Source of the DNA: Microbacterium sp. SLBN-146
GTDB taxonomy: Bacteria > Actinomycetota > Actinomycetes > Actinomycetales > Microbacteriaceae
NCBI RefSeq assembly: GCF_006715145.1
Contig: NZ_VFMR01000001.1
Coordinates: 124,001-188,000, forward strand
Length of the DNA: 64,000 nt
Direction: 5' to 3'
Position 1 is the stretch's first letter, and the number at the start of each line of letters is the position of its first letter. Positions 43,480-52,466 of the stretch are shown here, in pieces. The translations under genes were made by a program, and so were the position numbers. The notes below the pieces were generated by a model that saw only the letters and a list, made by a program, of their open reading frames with translations, ran no database searches and was not told where the DNA came from.

Positions 43480-45755
43480 TGGCATCCCCGACCTCCGCCT
43501 CCGACGCCCGGATCGAGCTGGACATCGGCGGCATGACGTGCGCGTCGTGTGCGAACCGCATCGAGAAGAAGCTCAACCGCATCGACGGAGTCGAGGCATC
43601 CGTCAACTATGCGACCGAGAAGGCGCTCGTCCGGGCGCCCGCCGGGTTCGACCCCGCCGTCCTCGTCGCGGAGGTCGAGAAGACCGGATACACCGCGCAC
43701 GTGCCGCAGCCGCCATCCGCCGACGAAGACGAGTCGGCCGACCCCGAGCTGACCGGTCTGCGTCAGCGACTCATCGGCGCCGTCATCCTCAGCGTGCCCG
43801 TCATCGTGCTCGCGATGATCCCGGCGCTGCAGTTCACGTACTGGCAGTGGGCGTCCCTCGCCCTCACCGCCCCCGTCGTCGTCTGGGGTGCGTGGCCTTT
43901 CCATCGCGCTGCCTGGATCAACCTGCGCCACGGCGCCGCGACGATGGACACCCTCATCTCGCTCGGCGTCTCCGCAGCCTTCCTGTGGTCTCTCTACGCG
44001 CTGTTCCTCGGGCATGCCGGGATGCCGGGCATGACCCACGGCTTCGAGTGGACGGTGAGCCCGGGCGACGGCGCCGGCCAGATCTACCTCGAGGTCGCCG
44101 CGGGAGTGACGATGTTCGTCCTCGCCGGCCGCTATGTCGAAGTGCGCTCGAAGCGCCGCGCGGGGGCCGCCCTGCGTGCACTGCTCGAGCTCGGCGCGAA
44201 AGACGTCGCGGTGCTCCGGGACGGTACCGAGCGTCGGATCCCGATCGCCGAGCTGCGCACCGGCGACGAGTTCGTGGTTCGCCCGGGCGAGAAGGTCGCG
44301 ACGGACGGCGTCGTCGTCAGCGGCGTTTCCGCGATCGACGCTTCTCTCGTGACCGGCGAGTCGGTGCCGGTCGAAGCGCGTGCCGGCGACTCCGTCATCG
44401 GGGCGACGCTCAACGCGGGCGGACGACTCGTCGTGCGCGCGACGCGAGTCGGCGCCGACACGCAGCTCGCGCAGATGGCACGCCTGGTCGAAGAGGCGCA
44501 GTCCGGGAAGGCGCGCGCACAACGGCTCGCCGACCGCATCTCGGGCGTCTTCGTCCCGATCGTGCTCGTGCTCGCCGTCGGAACTCTCGGCGCATGGCTC
44601 GCGCTGGGGTTCGACGCGGCATCCGCCTTCACCGCCGCCGTCGCGGTGCTCATCATCGCGTGCCCGTGCGCCCTCGGACTCGCGACACCGACGGCGCTGC
44701 TGGTCGGCACGGGGCGCGGAGCCCAGCTCGGCATCCTCATCAAGGGGCCGGACGTGCTCGAGCAGTCTCGCGCGCTCGACACGATCGTGCTTGACAAGAC
44801 GGGCACCGTGACGTCGGGGCGCATGGCGCTCACCGACGTCCTGCCCGCGGAAGGGGTCGACCGCGCCGAGCTCATCCGCCTCGTGGGCGCTGTCGAGCAC
44901 GCGTCCGAGCACCCCCTCGCCGTTGCGATCTCCCGGGCGGCCGAGGACGAGCTCGGACCACTCCCTTCCGTCGAGAGCTTCCAGAGCGTCGCCGGCGCAG
45001 GCGTTTCCGGCGTCGTCGACGGTCACGCGATCATCGCCGGGCGTCGCACGCTGCTCGCGGACTGGTCCGTCCCGCTCCCCGCGGCGCTCGAGGCAGCGAT
45101 GTCCGCGGCGGAGGAGAAGGGCCGCACGGCGATCGTCGTCGCGTGGGACGGCGAAGCCCGCGGCATCCTGGTCCTCGCCGACACGGTCAAGCCCACGAGT
45201 CGTGCGGCCGTCGCTCAGCTCCGCTCACTGGGGCTCACTCCCGTGCTGCTGACGGGCGACAACCCTCGCGCCGCGCACGCGGTCGCCGAGGAGGTCGGGA
45301 TTGAGATCGTGCACGCCGGAGTCCTGCCGGCCGAGAAGGTGGCGATCGTCGCGGGCCTCCAGAGCGAGGGTCACTCGGTCGCGATGGTCGGCGACGGTGT
45401 CAACGATGCCGCGGCGCTCGCGCAGGCCGACCTCGGCATCGCGATGGGGACGGGAACGGATGCCGCGATCGAGGCCGCCGACATCACCCTCGTGCGCGGA
45501 GACCTCGGCGCCGCCGTCGACGCCATCCGCCTGTCGCGTTCGACGCTGCGGACCATCCGCGGCAACCTCTTCTGGGCGTTCGCGTACAACGTCGCGGCGC
45601 TCCCCCTCGCAGCCCTCGGGCTGCTCAACCCGATGATCGCGGGGGCTGCGATGGCTCTGTCGAGCGTCTTCGTCGTCGGCAACAGCCTGCGTCTGCGATC
45701 GTTCCGCTCTCACACCGCGGATGCCGCAACCCGACCCACTCGGAGGACACCATGA
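43479..45755 (+). CDS. copA: Copper-exporting P1B-type ATPase
   Basis: A 758-residue heavy metal pump. In order: one N-terminal HMA domain (GGMTCASCANRI), eight membrane helices with the ion-binding CPC motif (IIACPCALG, about 396), the phosphorylation site DKTGT (about 438), the HP motif (EHASEHPLAVA) and the hinge GDGVNDAAAL (about 640). The CPC motif with the helix 7/8 residues YN and MAxSS (YNVAALPLAA, MALSSVFVVGNSLRL) fits Cu(I). The start is GTG 43479, overlapping the copZ stop by one base. Confidence 0.95.
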   Translation: MASPTSASDARIELDIGGMTCASCANRIEKKLNRIDGVEASVNYATEKALVRAPAGFDPAVLVAEVEKTGYTAHVPQPPSADEDESADPELTGLRQRLIGAVILSVPVIVLAMIPALQFTYWQWASLALTAPVVVWGAWPFHRAAWINLRHGAATMDTLISLGVSAAFLWSLYALFLGHAGMPGMTHGFEWTVSPGDGAGQIYLEVAAGVTMFVLAGRYVEVRSKRRAGAALRALLELGAKDVAVLRDGTERRIPIAELRTGDEFVVRPGEKVATDGVVVSGVSAIDASLVTGESVPVEARAGDSVIGATLNAGGRLVVRATRVGADTQLAQMARLVEEAQSGKARAQRLADRISGVFVPIVLVLAVGTLGAWLALGFDAASAFTAAVAVLIIACPCALGLATPTALLVGTGRGAQLGILIKGPDVLEQSRALDTIVLDKTGTVTSGRMALTDVLPAEGVDRAELIRLVGAVEHASEHPLAVAISRAAEDELGPLPSVESFQSVAGAGVSGVVDGHAIIAGRRTLLADWSVPLPAALEAAMSAAEEKGRTAIVVAWDGEARGILVLADTVKPTSRAAVAQLRSLGLTPVLLTGDNPRAAHAVAEEVGIEIVHAGVLPAEKVAIVAGLQSEGHSVAMVGDGVNDAAALAQADLGIAMGTGTDAAIEAADITLVRGDLGAAVDAIRLSRSTLRTIRGNLFWAFAYNVAALPLAALGLLNPMIAGAAMALSSVFVVGNSLRLRSFRSHTADAATRPTRRTP

Positions 45756-46090
45756 TCGACTTCCCCACCGATGCCCCGACCACCGACACCGATGCCACAG
45801 ACGTCCATGCCTCGCACGGGTACATCACCGACAAGGAGAAGTACCTCAATCGGCTCAAGCGGATCGAGGGTCAAGCCCGCGGCATCCACAAGATGGTCGA
45901 CGACGAGAAGTACTGCATCGACATCCTGACGCAGATCAGCGCCCTGACGTCGGCGCTCGAAGCGGTCGCACTGGGTCTCCTCGACGATCACCTCCGCCAC
46001 TGCGTCGTCGATGCCGCACGGCTCGGCGGTACCGAGGCCGACGAGAAGATCACCGAAGCGACGCAGGCGATCGCGCGCCTCGTGCGCTGA
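45752..46090 (+). CDS. csoR: CsoR-family copper-sensing repressor
   Basis: A 112-residue all-helical repressor. The Cu(I) triad is intact at the spacing known from mycobacterial CsoR: Cys55 (KYCIDILTQISA), His80 and Cys84 (HLRHCV). The DNA-contact helix has YLNRLKRIEGQARGI. About 25 non-conserved residues precede the domain. ATG overlaps the copA stop (ATGA). It should close the loop by repressing the operon at the boxes near 43176-43226 when copper is low. Confidence 0.95.
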   Translation: MIDFPTDAPTTDTDATDVHASHGYITDKEKYLNRLKRIEGQARGIHKMVDDEKYCIDILTQISALTSALEAVALGLLDDHLRHCVVDAARLGGTEADEKITEATQAIARLVR

Positions 46091-46093
46091 GGA

Positions 46094-47110
46094 TCACCGG
46101 CGAGCGCGCGACCGTCGCACGTGCACCAGTGAGTCGACGGTCAGCACGAGGAGCGCGATCCACACGAGCCCGAACCCGATCCACCGCTCGAGGGGCATCG
46201 GCTCGCCCAGGATGTAGGCGCCGGTGATGAACTGCAGGATCGGGGCGATGAACTGCAGCAAACCGATGACGGTGAGCGTCGTGCGACGCGCGCCCGCGGC
46301 GAAGAAGAGGAGCGGGATGGCGGTGATGGCGCCCGCGAGCGACAGCAGGATCGTGTGCTGCACGCTGACCGTCCCCATGGTCAGGCCCGTCGTCGCCCCC
46401 ACGACGGTGAGCAGGACTCCCGCGACGGGAAGCAGCCACAGCGATTCCAACGTCAGACCGCTCACAGCGTCGACGGACGGGCCCACACGCTTCTTCACGA
46501 GGCCGTAGAGACTGAAGCTCGTCGCGAGGGTGAGGGCGATCCACGGGAACGACCGGTAGCCGACGATGATGACGACGACGGCGGCCGCCGCGAAGCCGAT
46601 GGCGATCCACTGGGTCGTGCGCAGCTTCTCGCGCAGGACGAACACGCCCAGCAGCACCGTTGCGATCGGGTTGATGAAGTATCCGAGGCTCGTCTCGATG
46701 ACATGACCGGTGAGTGCCCCGATCATGAACACCTGCCAGTTGACGTAGATGAGTGCGCCGGCGAGCGCCGTGAGCCCGAGAAGGCGCGGCTGCCGCATGA
46801 TCCGGAGCAGGGCGCTCCACGAGCGCGTCACGGTGAGCAGAAGCGCGCAGAAGGCGAGCGACAGGAAGATGCGCCATGCCACGAGCTCCCACGGCCCCGT
46901 GGGAGCGAGCAGGACGAAGTACAGCGGCAGGAACCCCCACAGGAAGTACGCCGAGAAGGCGTAGACACCGCCGAGCGTCCGCTCTCGTGCCGCGAGAGCG
47001 ATCGCTCCCGTATCGGTGACGGGGACGCCGCCCTCGGCTTCCGCCGCCGCGCCGATCCGGTCGAGCACCGAATCGCTCGTCGGGGATGTCGGGTCGGTCT
47101 CGCGGGTCAC
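46094..47110 (-). CDS. rarD: RarD/EamA-family transporter
   Basis: A 338-residue membrane protein with ten helices in two EamA-like halves. The GVYAFSAYFLWGFLPLYFVLL opening, ELVAWRIFLSL and INPIATVLLGVFVLREKL fit the RarD branch; the substrate is not established for this branch. A 45-residue polar N-terminal tail is present. Start GTG 47110, six bases after TAGGCT (47117-47122). It converges with csoR, with only three bases between the stops. Confidence 0.88.
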   Translation of the reverse strand: MTRETDPTSPTSDSVLDRIGAAAEAEGGVPVTDTGAIALAARERTLGGVYAFSAYFLWGFLPLYFVLLAPTGPWELVAWRIFLSLAFCALLLTVTRSWSALLRIMRQPRLLGLTALAGALIYVNWQVFMIGALTGHVIETSLGYFINPIATVLLGVFVLREKLRTTQWIAIGFAAAAVVVIIVGYRSFPWIALTLATSFSLYGLVKKRVGPSVDAVSGLTLESLWLLPVAGVLLTVVGATTGLTMGTVSVQHTILLSLAGAITAIPLLFFAAGARRTTLTVIGLLQFIAPILQFITGAYILGEPMPLERWIGFGLVWIALLVLTVDSLVHVRRSRARR

Positions 47111-47116
47111 CGCACC

Positions 47117-47122
47117 AGCCTA
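47117..47122 (-). promoter_or_regulatory. Leaderless -10 box (TAGGCT) of rarD
   Basis: TAGGCT on the minus strand, six bases before GTG 47110. Confidence 0.55.
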
Positions 47123-47217
47123 GGACCGCACGCCCACACGACGGCGCGTCCTGCGTCGGCGGGACTGCCGTCCACCGAGCGATGTCTGCCAGAAGAGGGA
47201 CGCTGCAGGCCGATACG

Positions 47218-47253
47218 ACGAAGGACCGGATGCCGAAGCATCCGGTCCTTCGT
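47218..47253 (-). terminator. Terminator after groES
   Basis: Perfect 16-base arms (47218-47233 and 47238-47253) with loop CGAA, ten bases after the groES stop. This ends groES as a single-gene unit. Confidence 0.88.
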
Positions 47254-47263
47254 GAAAGGGGTG

Positions 47264-47560
47264 TCAGCGAACGACGACCGCGAGCACGTCGCGTGCCGAG
47301 AGCACGAGGTACTCGTCGGCGCCGAACTTGACCTCGGTGCCGCCGTACTTGCTGTAGAGAACGCGGTCGCCGACGGAGACGTCGATCGGAACGCGGTTGC
47401 CGTTGTCGTCGATGCGACCGGGGCCGACGGCCACGACCTCGCCCTCCTGCGGCTTCTCCTTGGCGGTGTCGGGGATGACGAGACCACTCGCGGTGGTCTG
47501 CTCTGCCTCGACCTGCTTGATGACGATGCGGTCCTCGAGCGGCTTGATGGAAACCGACAC
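47264..47560 (-). CDS. groES: Co-chaperonin GroES
   Basis: A 98-residue lid protein of the GroEL chaperonin. The fold markers are complete: [27 protein letters not shown] (mobile loop), [11 protein letters not shown] and [21 protein letters not shown]. Start GTG 47560 with AGAGG ahead. There is no groEL next to it, since a strong terminator follows directly. Two CIRCE operators lie upstream, so it should be repressed by HrcA and induced by heat. Confidence 0.97.
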   Translation of the reverse strand: MSVSIKPLEDRIVIKQVEAEQTTASGLVIPDTAKEKPQEGEVVAVGPGRIDDNGNRVPIDVSVGDRVLYSKYGGTEVKFGADEYLVLSARDVLAVVVR

Positions 47561-47594
47561 GGTTTACCTCTTCTTTCTTGAGACTGAAGACTCG

Positions 47595-47621
47595 TTAGCA
47601 CTCTGACGTCGAGAGTGCTGA
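47595..47621. promoter_or_regulatory. CIRCE operator 1 (HrcA site) upstream of groES
   Basis: TTAGCACTC, nine bases, GAGTGCTGA: matches the CIRCE consensus with one base changed. Confidence 0.92.
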
Positions 47622-47639
47622 TGCAAGTCTAGGGACGAG

Positions 47640-47666
47640 TTGGCACTCCCGCAACGTGAGTGCCAA
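47640..47666. promoter_or_regulatory. CIRCE operator 2 (HrcA site)
   Basis: TTGGCACTC, nine bases, GAGTGCCAA: a perfect nine-base palindrome of the CIRCE form. It lies 19 bases from operator 1 and 24 bases ahead of the -10 box of the divergent methyltransferase gene. Confidence 0.88.
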
Positions 47667-47690
47667 CCCTGTGTCGTCGCGTGTCGGTCG

Positions 47691-47696
47691 TAGGCT
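47691..47696 (+). promoter_or_regulatory. Leaderless -10 box (TAGGCT) of the methyltransferase gene
   Basis: TAGGCT followed after six bases by ATG 47703. Confidence 0.58.
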
Positions 47697-47702
47697 GGCC
47701 GG

Positions 47703-48890
47703 ATGCTGATGGCCGAGCTCACCGCCCTGCTCACACCCGAGGGACTCCGACTGCTCGACGCCGTCGACTCCGTCGACTCGACGGACGATGTCGCCCGCCT
47801 CGTCTCGGGCCTTCGCGCGTCGGGCCACTCCCCCGAGCTCGTGACCGCCGTCGTGACGCAGGCGCGCCTGCGCACGCGCGGCAGGGCGAAGTTCGGCGAG
47901 CTGGCCGACCGCATGCTCTTCACGCGCGCCGGTCTCGAACAGGCGACGCGCCTCGGCGTCGCCGTGCGCCACGCGGCCCGCTTCCGCAACGCAGGACTCG
48001 AGCGCGTGGCCGACCTCGGCTGTGGAATCGGCGGCGACGCCCTCGGTCTTGCTGGCCTCGGACTGCACGTCGACGCCGTCGATGTGGACGACGTGACTGC
48101 GGCCATCGCGGCATACAACCTCGCGCCCTTCGGCCAGGACGCGACCGTGCGTCAGGGAACAGCAGAGGACAGCGACCTGTCGGCCGTCGACGCGGTCTGG
48201 CTCGATCCGGCCCGACGGACCGCCGGCCACGGTGACACGAGCCGCACGCGCGCCGAGGACTGGTCTCCGTCGCTCGACTGGAGTTTCGAGCTGTCCACCC
48301 GGATGCCGACCGGCATCAAGCTCGGCCCGGGCCTCGACCGCACGAGCATCCCGGACCATGTCGAGGCCCAGTGGGTGAGCGCCGAGGGCTCGACGATAGA
48401 GCTCGTGCTGTGGTCAGGCGCCCTCGCGCGCGAGGGGGTTCGGCGAGCGGCACTCGTGATCCGGGGCGAGGCGGCGCACGAACTGACGGCGAGCGCGGAT
48501 GCCGCGGACGAGCCGCCGCGCGCACTCGGCACCTACCTGCACGAGCCCGACGGAGCGGTCATCCGGGCACGCCTCATCGGCGACGTGGCGCGGTCTCTCG
48601 AGGCGGGCGTCCTCGACGAGAAGATCGCCTACCTGACGTCGGATGCCGCGGTGACGTCCCCGTTCGTGCAGTCGTTCCGCGTGCGCGAGACGCTGCCCGC
48701 CGACGCGAAGAAGCTCGGCCAGGCACTGCGGTCGCGCGGGATCGGGCGGCTCGAGATCAAGAAGCGGGGCGTCGACATCGACCCGGCGGTGCTGCGGCGG
48801 ACGCTCAAGCTCAAGGGCGAGGAGGAGGCGACGCTCATCCTGACGCGCGTCGGGGCGAAGCGGATCGCGATTCTCGCCGACCGCGTGTGA
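47703..48890 (+). CDS. Class I SAM-dependent methyltransferase with THUMP-like C-terminal domain
   Basis: A 395-residue protein. The N-terminal helical part is followed by a Rossmann methyltransferase core with the SAM loop VADLGCGIGGDALGLAG (about 100) and the motif IV-like VDAVWLDPARR (about 165). The C-terminal part (IKKRGVDIDPAVLRRTLKLKGEEEATLILTRV) matches the THUMP-like domain that follows such cores in actinobacteria. RNA is the probable substrate, by analogy with THUMP enzymes, but no target is known. The gene is divergent from groES and shares its regulatory region. Confidence 0.85.
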   Translation: MLMAELTALLTPEGLRLLDAVDSVDSTDDVARLVSGLRASGHSPELVTAVVTQARLRTRGRAKFGELADRMLFTRAGLEQATRLGVAVRHAARFRNAGLERVADLGCGIGGDALGLAGLGLHVDAVDVDDVTAAIAAYNLAPFGQDATVRQGTAEDSDLSAVDAVWLDPARRTAGHGDTSRTRAEDWSPSLDWSFELSTRMPTGIKLGPGLDRTSIPDHVEAQWVSAEGSTIELVLWSGALAREGVRRAALVIRGEAAHELTASADAADEPPRALGTYLHEPDGAVIRARLIGDVARSLEAGVLDEKIAYLTSDAAVTSPFVQSFRVRETLPADAKKLGQALRSRGIGRLEIKKRGVDIDPAVLRRTLKLKGEEEATLILTRVGAKRIAILADRV

Positions 48891-48925
48891 GCTGAGCTTC
48901 CGCGCCCCGATCGAACAGGCGCCGC

Positions 48926-49573
48926 TCAGACGAAGAGGGTGCCGGTGCTGGACGCCCAGAGCAGCCAGCCAGCGCTGTACAGGAGCGACACCGCCGCCAG
49001 CGCGAGCGACCAGATCGCGAGGGCGCGGCTCTCACCGGGTCGGCGCAGGGACACGATCCCGACGATGAGTCCGATCAGCCCAAGGGGGAATCCCCAGCCC
49101 ACGACGAGCGACACGGCCAGTCCCGCGATGGCGAAGGCGAGCGCCCAGCCGGCGAGGCCGCGCGTCGGGCGCGGCTCGGGCATGATCCACTCCACGGGGC
49201 GATCCTCCGTACCGGGCTCCGCGGGGGCCGACTCGACCGTGAGGCCGACGGGTTCGGTCGGAAGCCGCTGGAAGCCGCCTCGGTGCACCCCCGGCAGGAC
49301 GGTCGCCTGACCCAGCTCGACGTCCGGCGAGGGCTGCTCGATGACGGGAGCAGGCGGGCGGGGAGGAAGCGGAGGCGAGTCGCCGGGGTCGACGGTCGCG
49401 CGGCGGCGCAGTCCTCCCGTGACCCCCGCATCGGAGCCGGCGGTTGCGGCATCCGCGGCCTTCGTCGGGGAGTCGGTCACCGGGCGCACGTCGGGCGCGG
49501 TGTTCGAGCGGCGCGTCGCGGGAGTGGCATCCGTCGTCTCCGGCTCACGGGGCCGACCGACGTCGTCGTTCAT
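48926..49573 (-). CDS. Proline-rich protein with two C-terminal membrane helices (DUF4190-like)
   Basis: A 215-residue protein: a long disordered, Pro/Thr/Asp-rich N-terminal half, then two membrane helices ([23 protein letters not shown] and [21 protein letters not shown]) with [16 protein letters not shown] between them, a DUF4190-like pattern. No known function. ATG 49573 overlaps the tsaD stop (ATGA), so it is the tail gene of the t6A cluster, though a link to tRNA modification is not suggested by its sequence. Confidence 0.78.
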   Translation of the reverse strand: MNDDVGRPREPETTDATPATRRSNTAPDVRPVTDSPTKAADAATAGSDAGVTGGLRRRATVDPGDSPPLPPRPPAPVIEQPSPDVELGQATVLPGVHRGGFQRLPTEPVGLTVESAPAEPGTEDRPVEWIMPEPRPTRGLAGWALAFAIAGLAVSLVVGWGFPLGLIGLIVGIVSLRRPGESRALAIWSLALAAVSLLYSAGWLLWASSTGTLFV

Positions 49574-50634
49574 GCGACCCCCTCGGCGACCTGGATCTCG
49601 GTGACGGGAAGCGTCGAATCGGCTCCGAACGCGAGGGTCGACGGGCGACGGCCCGAGCGGATGAGGTCCGCCGCGAGGGCGGCGATCATCGCACCGTTGT
49701 CGGTGCAGAGCGAGAGCGGAGGGATCCGCACGGCGACCCCGGCCGCAGCCGCCCGTTCGAGGGCGACGTCGCGCAGCCGCCGGTTGGCGATGACGCCTCC
49801 GCCGAGCAGCAGGCGGGGAACGCCGTGATCGGCGCACGCGGCGAGGGCTTTCGTCACGAGGACGTCGACGACCGCTTCGCGGAAGGATGCCGCGACGTCG
49901 GCGACCGGAATCTCCTCGCCCGCAGCCTGCCGCTGTTCGATCCACCGCGCGACGGCGGTCTTGAGTCCCGAGAACGAGAAGTCGTAGCGGTGCGCGGCCA
50001 TGTCCGACGCGCGGGAGAGCCCACGCGGGAAGCGGATCGCCGTCGGATCACCCTCTGCTGCCGCGCGATCGATCTCGGGGCCGCCGGGGTACGGCAGGCC
50101 GAGCACGCGCGCGACCTTGTCGAACGCTTCGCCCGCGGCGTCGTCGACCGTCTCGCCGAGCAGCTCGACATCGCTCGTCAGGTCGCGCACGAGAAGGAGC
50201 GACGTGTGTCCGCCCGAGACGAGCAGTGCGACCGTCGGATACTCGACGTCGTCGCCCGTCAGGATGTCCGCCGCGATGTGCCCCACGAGGTGGTTGACGG
50301 CGTAGAGGGGCCGGTCGAGCGAGACGGCGAGCGCCTTGGCCGCTCCGACGCCGACCATGAGCGCACCGGCGAGTCCGGGTCCGCTCGTCACCGCGACGGC
50401 GTCGAGATCGGACAGCGACACGGATGCCTCGGCGAGCGCCGCCCGGATGGCGGGCTGCAGCGCCTCGAGGTGGGCGCGCGCGGCGACCTCGGGGACGACC
50501 CCGCCGTAGCGCGCGTGCTCGTCCATGGAACTCGCGATCGTGTTGGACAGCAGCGTGCGTCCTCGAACGATCCCGATGCCGGTTTCGTCGCAGCTCGTCT
50601 CGATGCCGAGCACGAGAGGCTCGGTCGTGTTCAT
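49570..50634 (-). CDS. tsaD: tRNA N6-threonylcarbamoyladenosine synthase subunit TsaD
   Basis: A 354-residue ASKHA-fold enzyme that transfers the threonylcarbamoyl group to A37 of ANN-decoding tRNAs. Markers: [13 protein letters not shown] at the start, the metal site [23 protein letters not shown], and [17 protein letters not shown] 50634 overlaps the rimI stop (ATGA) and is preferred over the GTG codons just upstream. It works with TsaB and TsaE, both encoded in the same operon. Confidence 0.96.
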   Translation of the reverse strand: MNTTEPLVLGIETSCDETGIGIVRGRTLLSNTIASSMDEHARYGGVVPEVAARAHLEALQPAIRAALAEASVSLSDLDAVAVTSGPGLAGALMVGVGAAKALAVSLDRPLYAVNHLVGHIAADILTGDDVEYPTVALLVSGGHTSLLLVRDLTSDVELLGETVDDAAGEAFDKVARVLGLPYPGGPEIDRAAAEGDPTAIRFPRGLSRASDMAAHRYDFSFSGLKTAVARWIEQRQAAGEEIPVADVAASFREAVVDVLVTKALAACADHGVPRLLLGGGVIANRRLRDVALERAAAAGVAVRIPPLSLCTDNGAMIAALAADLIRSGRRPSTLAFGADSTLPVTEIQVAEGVA

Positions 50635-51218
50635 GTGCACCACCCCGTCCCGGGCAGGGCGCGGTCCTGAGGCGATCCGCCATCGTGAGGCGGTTCTGCC
50701 GCCCCAGCATCCTCAGAACCGCGGATCTCCTCGGCACCGCGCGGGTCGGCAGCGCCGCGGTGAGCGTGCCACCCCGACAGGTCGAGCTTCATGACGACGG
50801 CGTCGACGTCATCGGGCTGGTAGTAGTGCGGGCGGCGGGCGATCTCGAGGAACCCCTCCGAGGCGTAGAGCGACTGCGCGACGGGGTTGTCGGCCCGGAC
50901 TTCGAGGAACACCTCGCGCACCCGACGACGCGCGGCCTCTTGGAGCAGGGCTCCGAGCAGGGCGCGCCCTCTCCCCCGACCCCGCGCGGCGTCGGCGATC
51001 GTGATGGTCTGCACATCGGCATCCTTCGCCGCCGCTGCGGCGCGGAGACCGGCGTAGCCGACCGTGCGATCGGCCAGGACGTCGACGATGTAGTAGCCGT
51101 GCGGCGACTGAAGCTCTTCGCGCATCATCGCGTCGGACCACGCGTCGGTGGGGAACGACGCGCGCTCGATCGCCATGATGGCGTCGAGGTCGGCGGATGT
51201 GGCGCGGCGGATCGTCAC
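50631..51218 (-). CDS. rimI: RimI-type ribosomal protein N-acetyltransferase
   Basis: A 195-residue GNAT acetyltransferase. The acetyl-CoA loop is [15 protein letters not shown] (about 79-92) and the C-terminal [21 protein letters not shown] is the RimI pattern; [18 protein letters not shown] precedes it. RimI acetylates the N-terminus of protein S18 and often sits between tsaB and tsaD, as here. A 50-residue polar tail beyond the domain is not usual. Start GTG 51218 overlaps the tsaB stop (GTGA). Confidence 0.92.
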   Translation of the reverse strand: MTIRRATSADLDAIMAIERASFPTDAWSDAMMREELQSPHGYYIVDVLADRTVGYAGLRAAAAAKDADVQTITIADAARGRGRGRALLGALLQEAARRRVREVFLEVRADNPVAQSLYASEGFLEIARRPHYYQPDDVDAVVMKLDLSGWHAHRGAADPRGAEEIRGSEDAGAAEPPHDGGSPQDRALPGTGWCT

Positions 51219-51877
51219 ACGCCCACCTTCTTGGGTCCTGCCGAGAGGGTGACGTCGGGCGCGCGGAGGTAGAGCGCGTCTTCCGGCGCGACGACGCGGT
51301 CGGCGGCGAGGGCGCGGGCGGCGACGAGTGCGACCATGGCGGCCGAGACGGATGCCGCATCGCGGCGCTCCACGCCGAGTCGGCCGAGCAGGGCGTCGAG
51401 CTCGTCGCGGGGCACGAGCGCAGGTTCGGCGGTCCGCACGGGGAGTCCGTCGTCGTCGAGGCCGTCGTAGACCGTGTACGCGAACTCGCGGCGGCGTGCG
51501 TCGGTGACCACGGCGAAGCCGAGCGCGTCGGGGTCGGCGAGCAGGATCGACAGCGCGACGGCATCGTGGCTCACGACGGGGACGACCGGGATGCCGCGAC
51601 CCATCGCGAACGCGCGGGCGGCGGCGATCCCGACCCGGAGGCCCGTGAAGGGCCCCGGCCCCATGCCCGCTGCGACATGCGTGAGGGTCACGGGGGTCGG
51701 GGCGACGGTGGCTCCGATCGGACCCAGTCCCGCGTCGGCGAGCGCTTCGACGAGGAGGTCGCCGATGACTTCGGCGTGTCCGAGCGGATTCGCGCTCGAG
51801 GACTCGGCGCGGATGAGCCCATCGGCCTCGACGACCGCGACGGCGGTGCCGAGAGACGTGTCGATGCCGAGGATCAC
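51215..51877 (-). CDS. tsaB: tRNA threonylcarbamoyladenosine biosynthesis protein TsaB
   Basis: A 220-residue ASKHA-fold, non-catalytic partner of TsaD. It begins VILGIDTSLGTAVAVVE and carries AAGMGPGPFTGLRVGIAAARAFA, the TsaB marker. GTG 51877 is chosen since homologues begin at this point; TAGCCT (51885-51890) is seven bases upstream and includes the TAG stop of tsaE, so an internal leaderless promoter is possible. ATG 51910 would add 11 residues and overlap tsaE. Confidence 0.94.
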   Translation of the reverse strand: MILGIDTSLGTAVAVVEADGLIRAESSSANPLGHAEVIGDLLVEALADAGLGPIGATVAPTPVTLTHVAAGMGPGPFTGLRVGIAAARAFAMGRGIPVVPVVSHDAVALSILLADPDALGFAVVTDARRREFAYTVYDGLDDDGLPVRTAEPALVPRDELDALLGRLGVERRDAASVSAAMVALVAARALAADRVVAPEDALYLRAPDVTLSAGPKKVGV

Positions 51878-51887
51878 GTCGTCCAGG

Positions 51888-52412
51888 CTACCGGCCCGCT
51901 TCCGCGGCATCGCGGCGCGAGATCGTCACGAGACGCGGCGTCTCGGCGTCGAGGTCCTCTCCGTGGCCGAATCCACCGCACGCCGTGTCGACGCCGCGGC
52001 CATTCCACTCGCGGTCGATCTCGACCTCCCACCACCGGTCGGCGACGGCCGCGGCGAACGGAGCACCCCATTCGGCGACGACGACCGACCCGGGGAAGTC
52101 GATGTCGAGGTCGTCGAGCTCGGCGCCCGACCCCAGCCGGTACGCGTCGACGTGAACGAGCGGCGGCCCGTCGACGAGCGAGGGGTGCGTGCGGGCGATG
52201 ACGAACGTCGGGCTCTGGACGGGTCCGCGAACGCCCAGTCCTGCGGCGATCCCGCGCGTGAGGGTCGTTTTCCCGGCGCCGAGCGGCCCCGTCAGGATCA
52301 CGAGGTCGCCGGGGCGGAGCATCCGTCCCATCTCTTCGCCGAGCTGCTCCATCTGCTGCGACGAGGTGATCTCGCGGGCTCCCGCGAGCGTGTCGAATTC
52401 TGTCGTGCTCAC
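51888..52412 (-). CDS. tsaE: tRNA threonylcarbamoyladenosine biosynthesis ATPase TsaE
   Basis: A 174-residue P-loop ATPase of the t6A complex. Walker A is GPLGAGKTTLTRG (about 43), followed by VQSPTFVIARTHP and LVHVDAYRLGS, then VVVAEWGAPF. The tail after residue 140 is not conserved. Start GTG 52412, with GGAGGA three bases upstream. It heads the tsaE-tsaB-rimI-tsaD run, 54 bases after alr. Confidence 0.95.
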   Translation of the reverse strand: MSTTEFDTLAGAREITSSQQMEQLGEEMGRMLRPGDLVILTGPLGAGKTTLTRGIAAGLGVRGPVQSPTFVIARTHPSLVDGPPLVHVDAYRLGSGAELDDLDIDFPGSVVVAEWGAPFAAAVADRWWEVEIDREWNGRGVDTACGGFGHGEDLDAETPRLVTISRRDAAEAGR

Positions 52413-52466
52413 GCTTCCTCCAACGCTCGGACGCTCTGTTTCATGCCGGGAGATGCCGCCGGGGCG

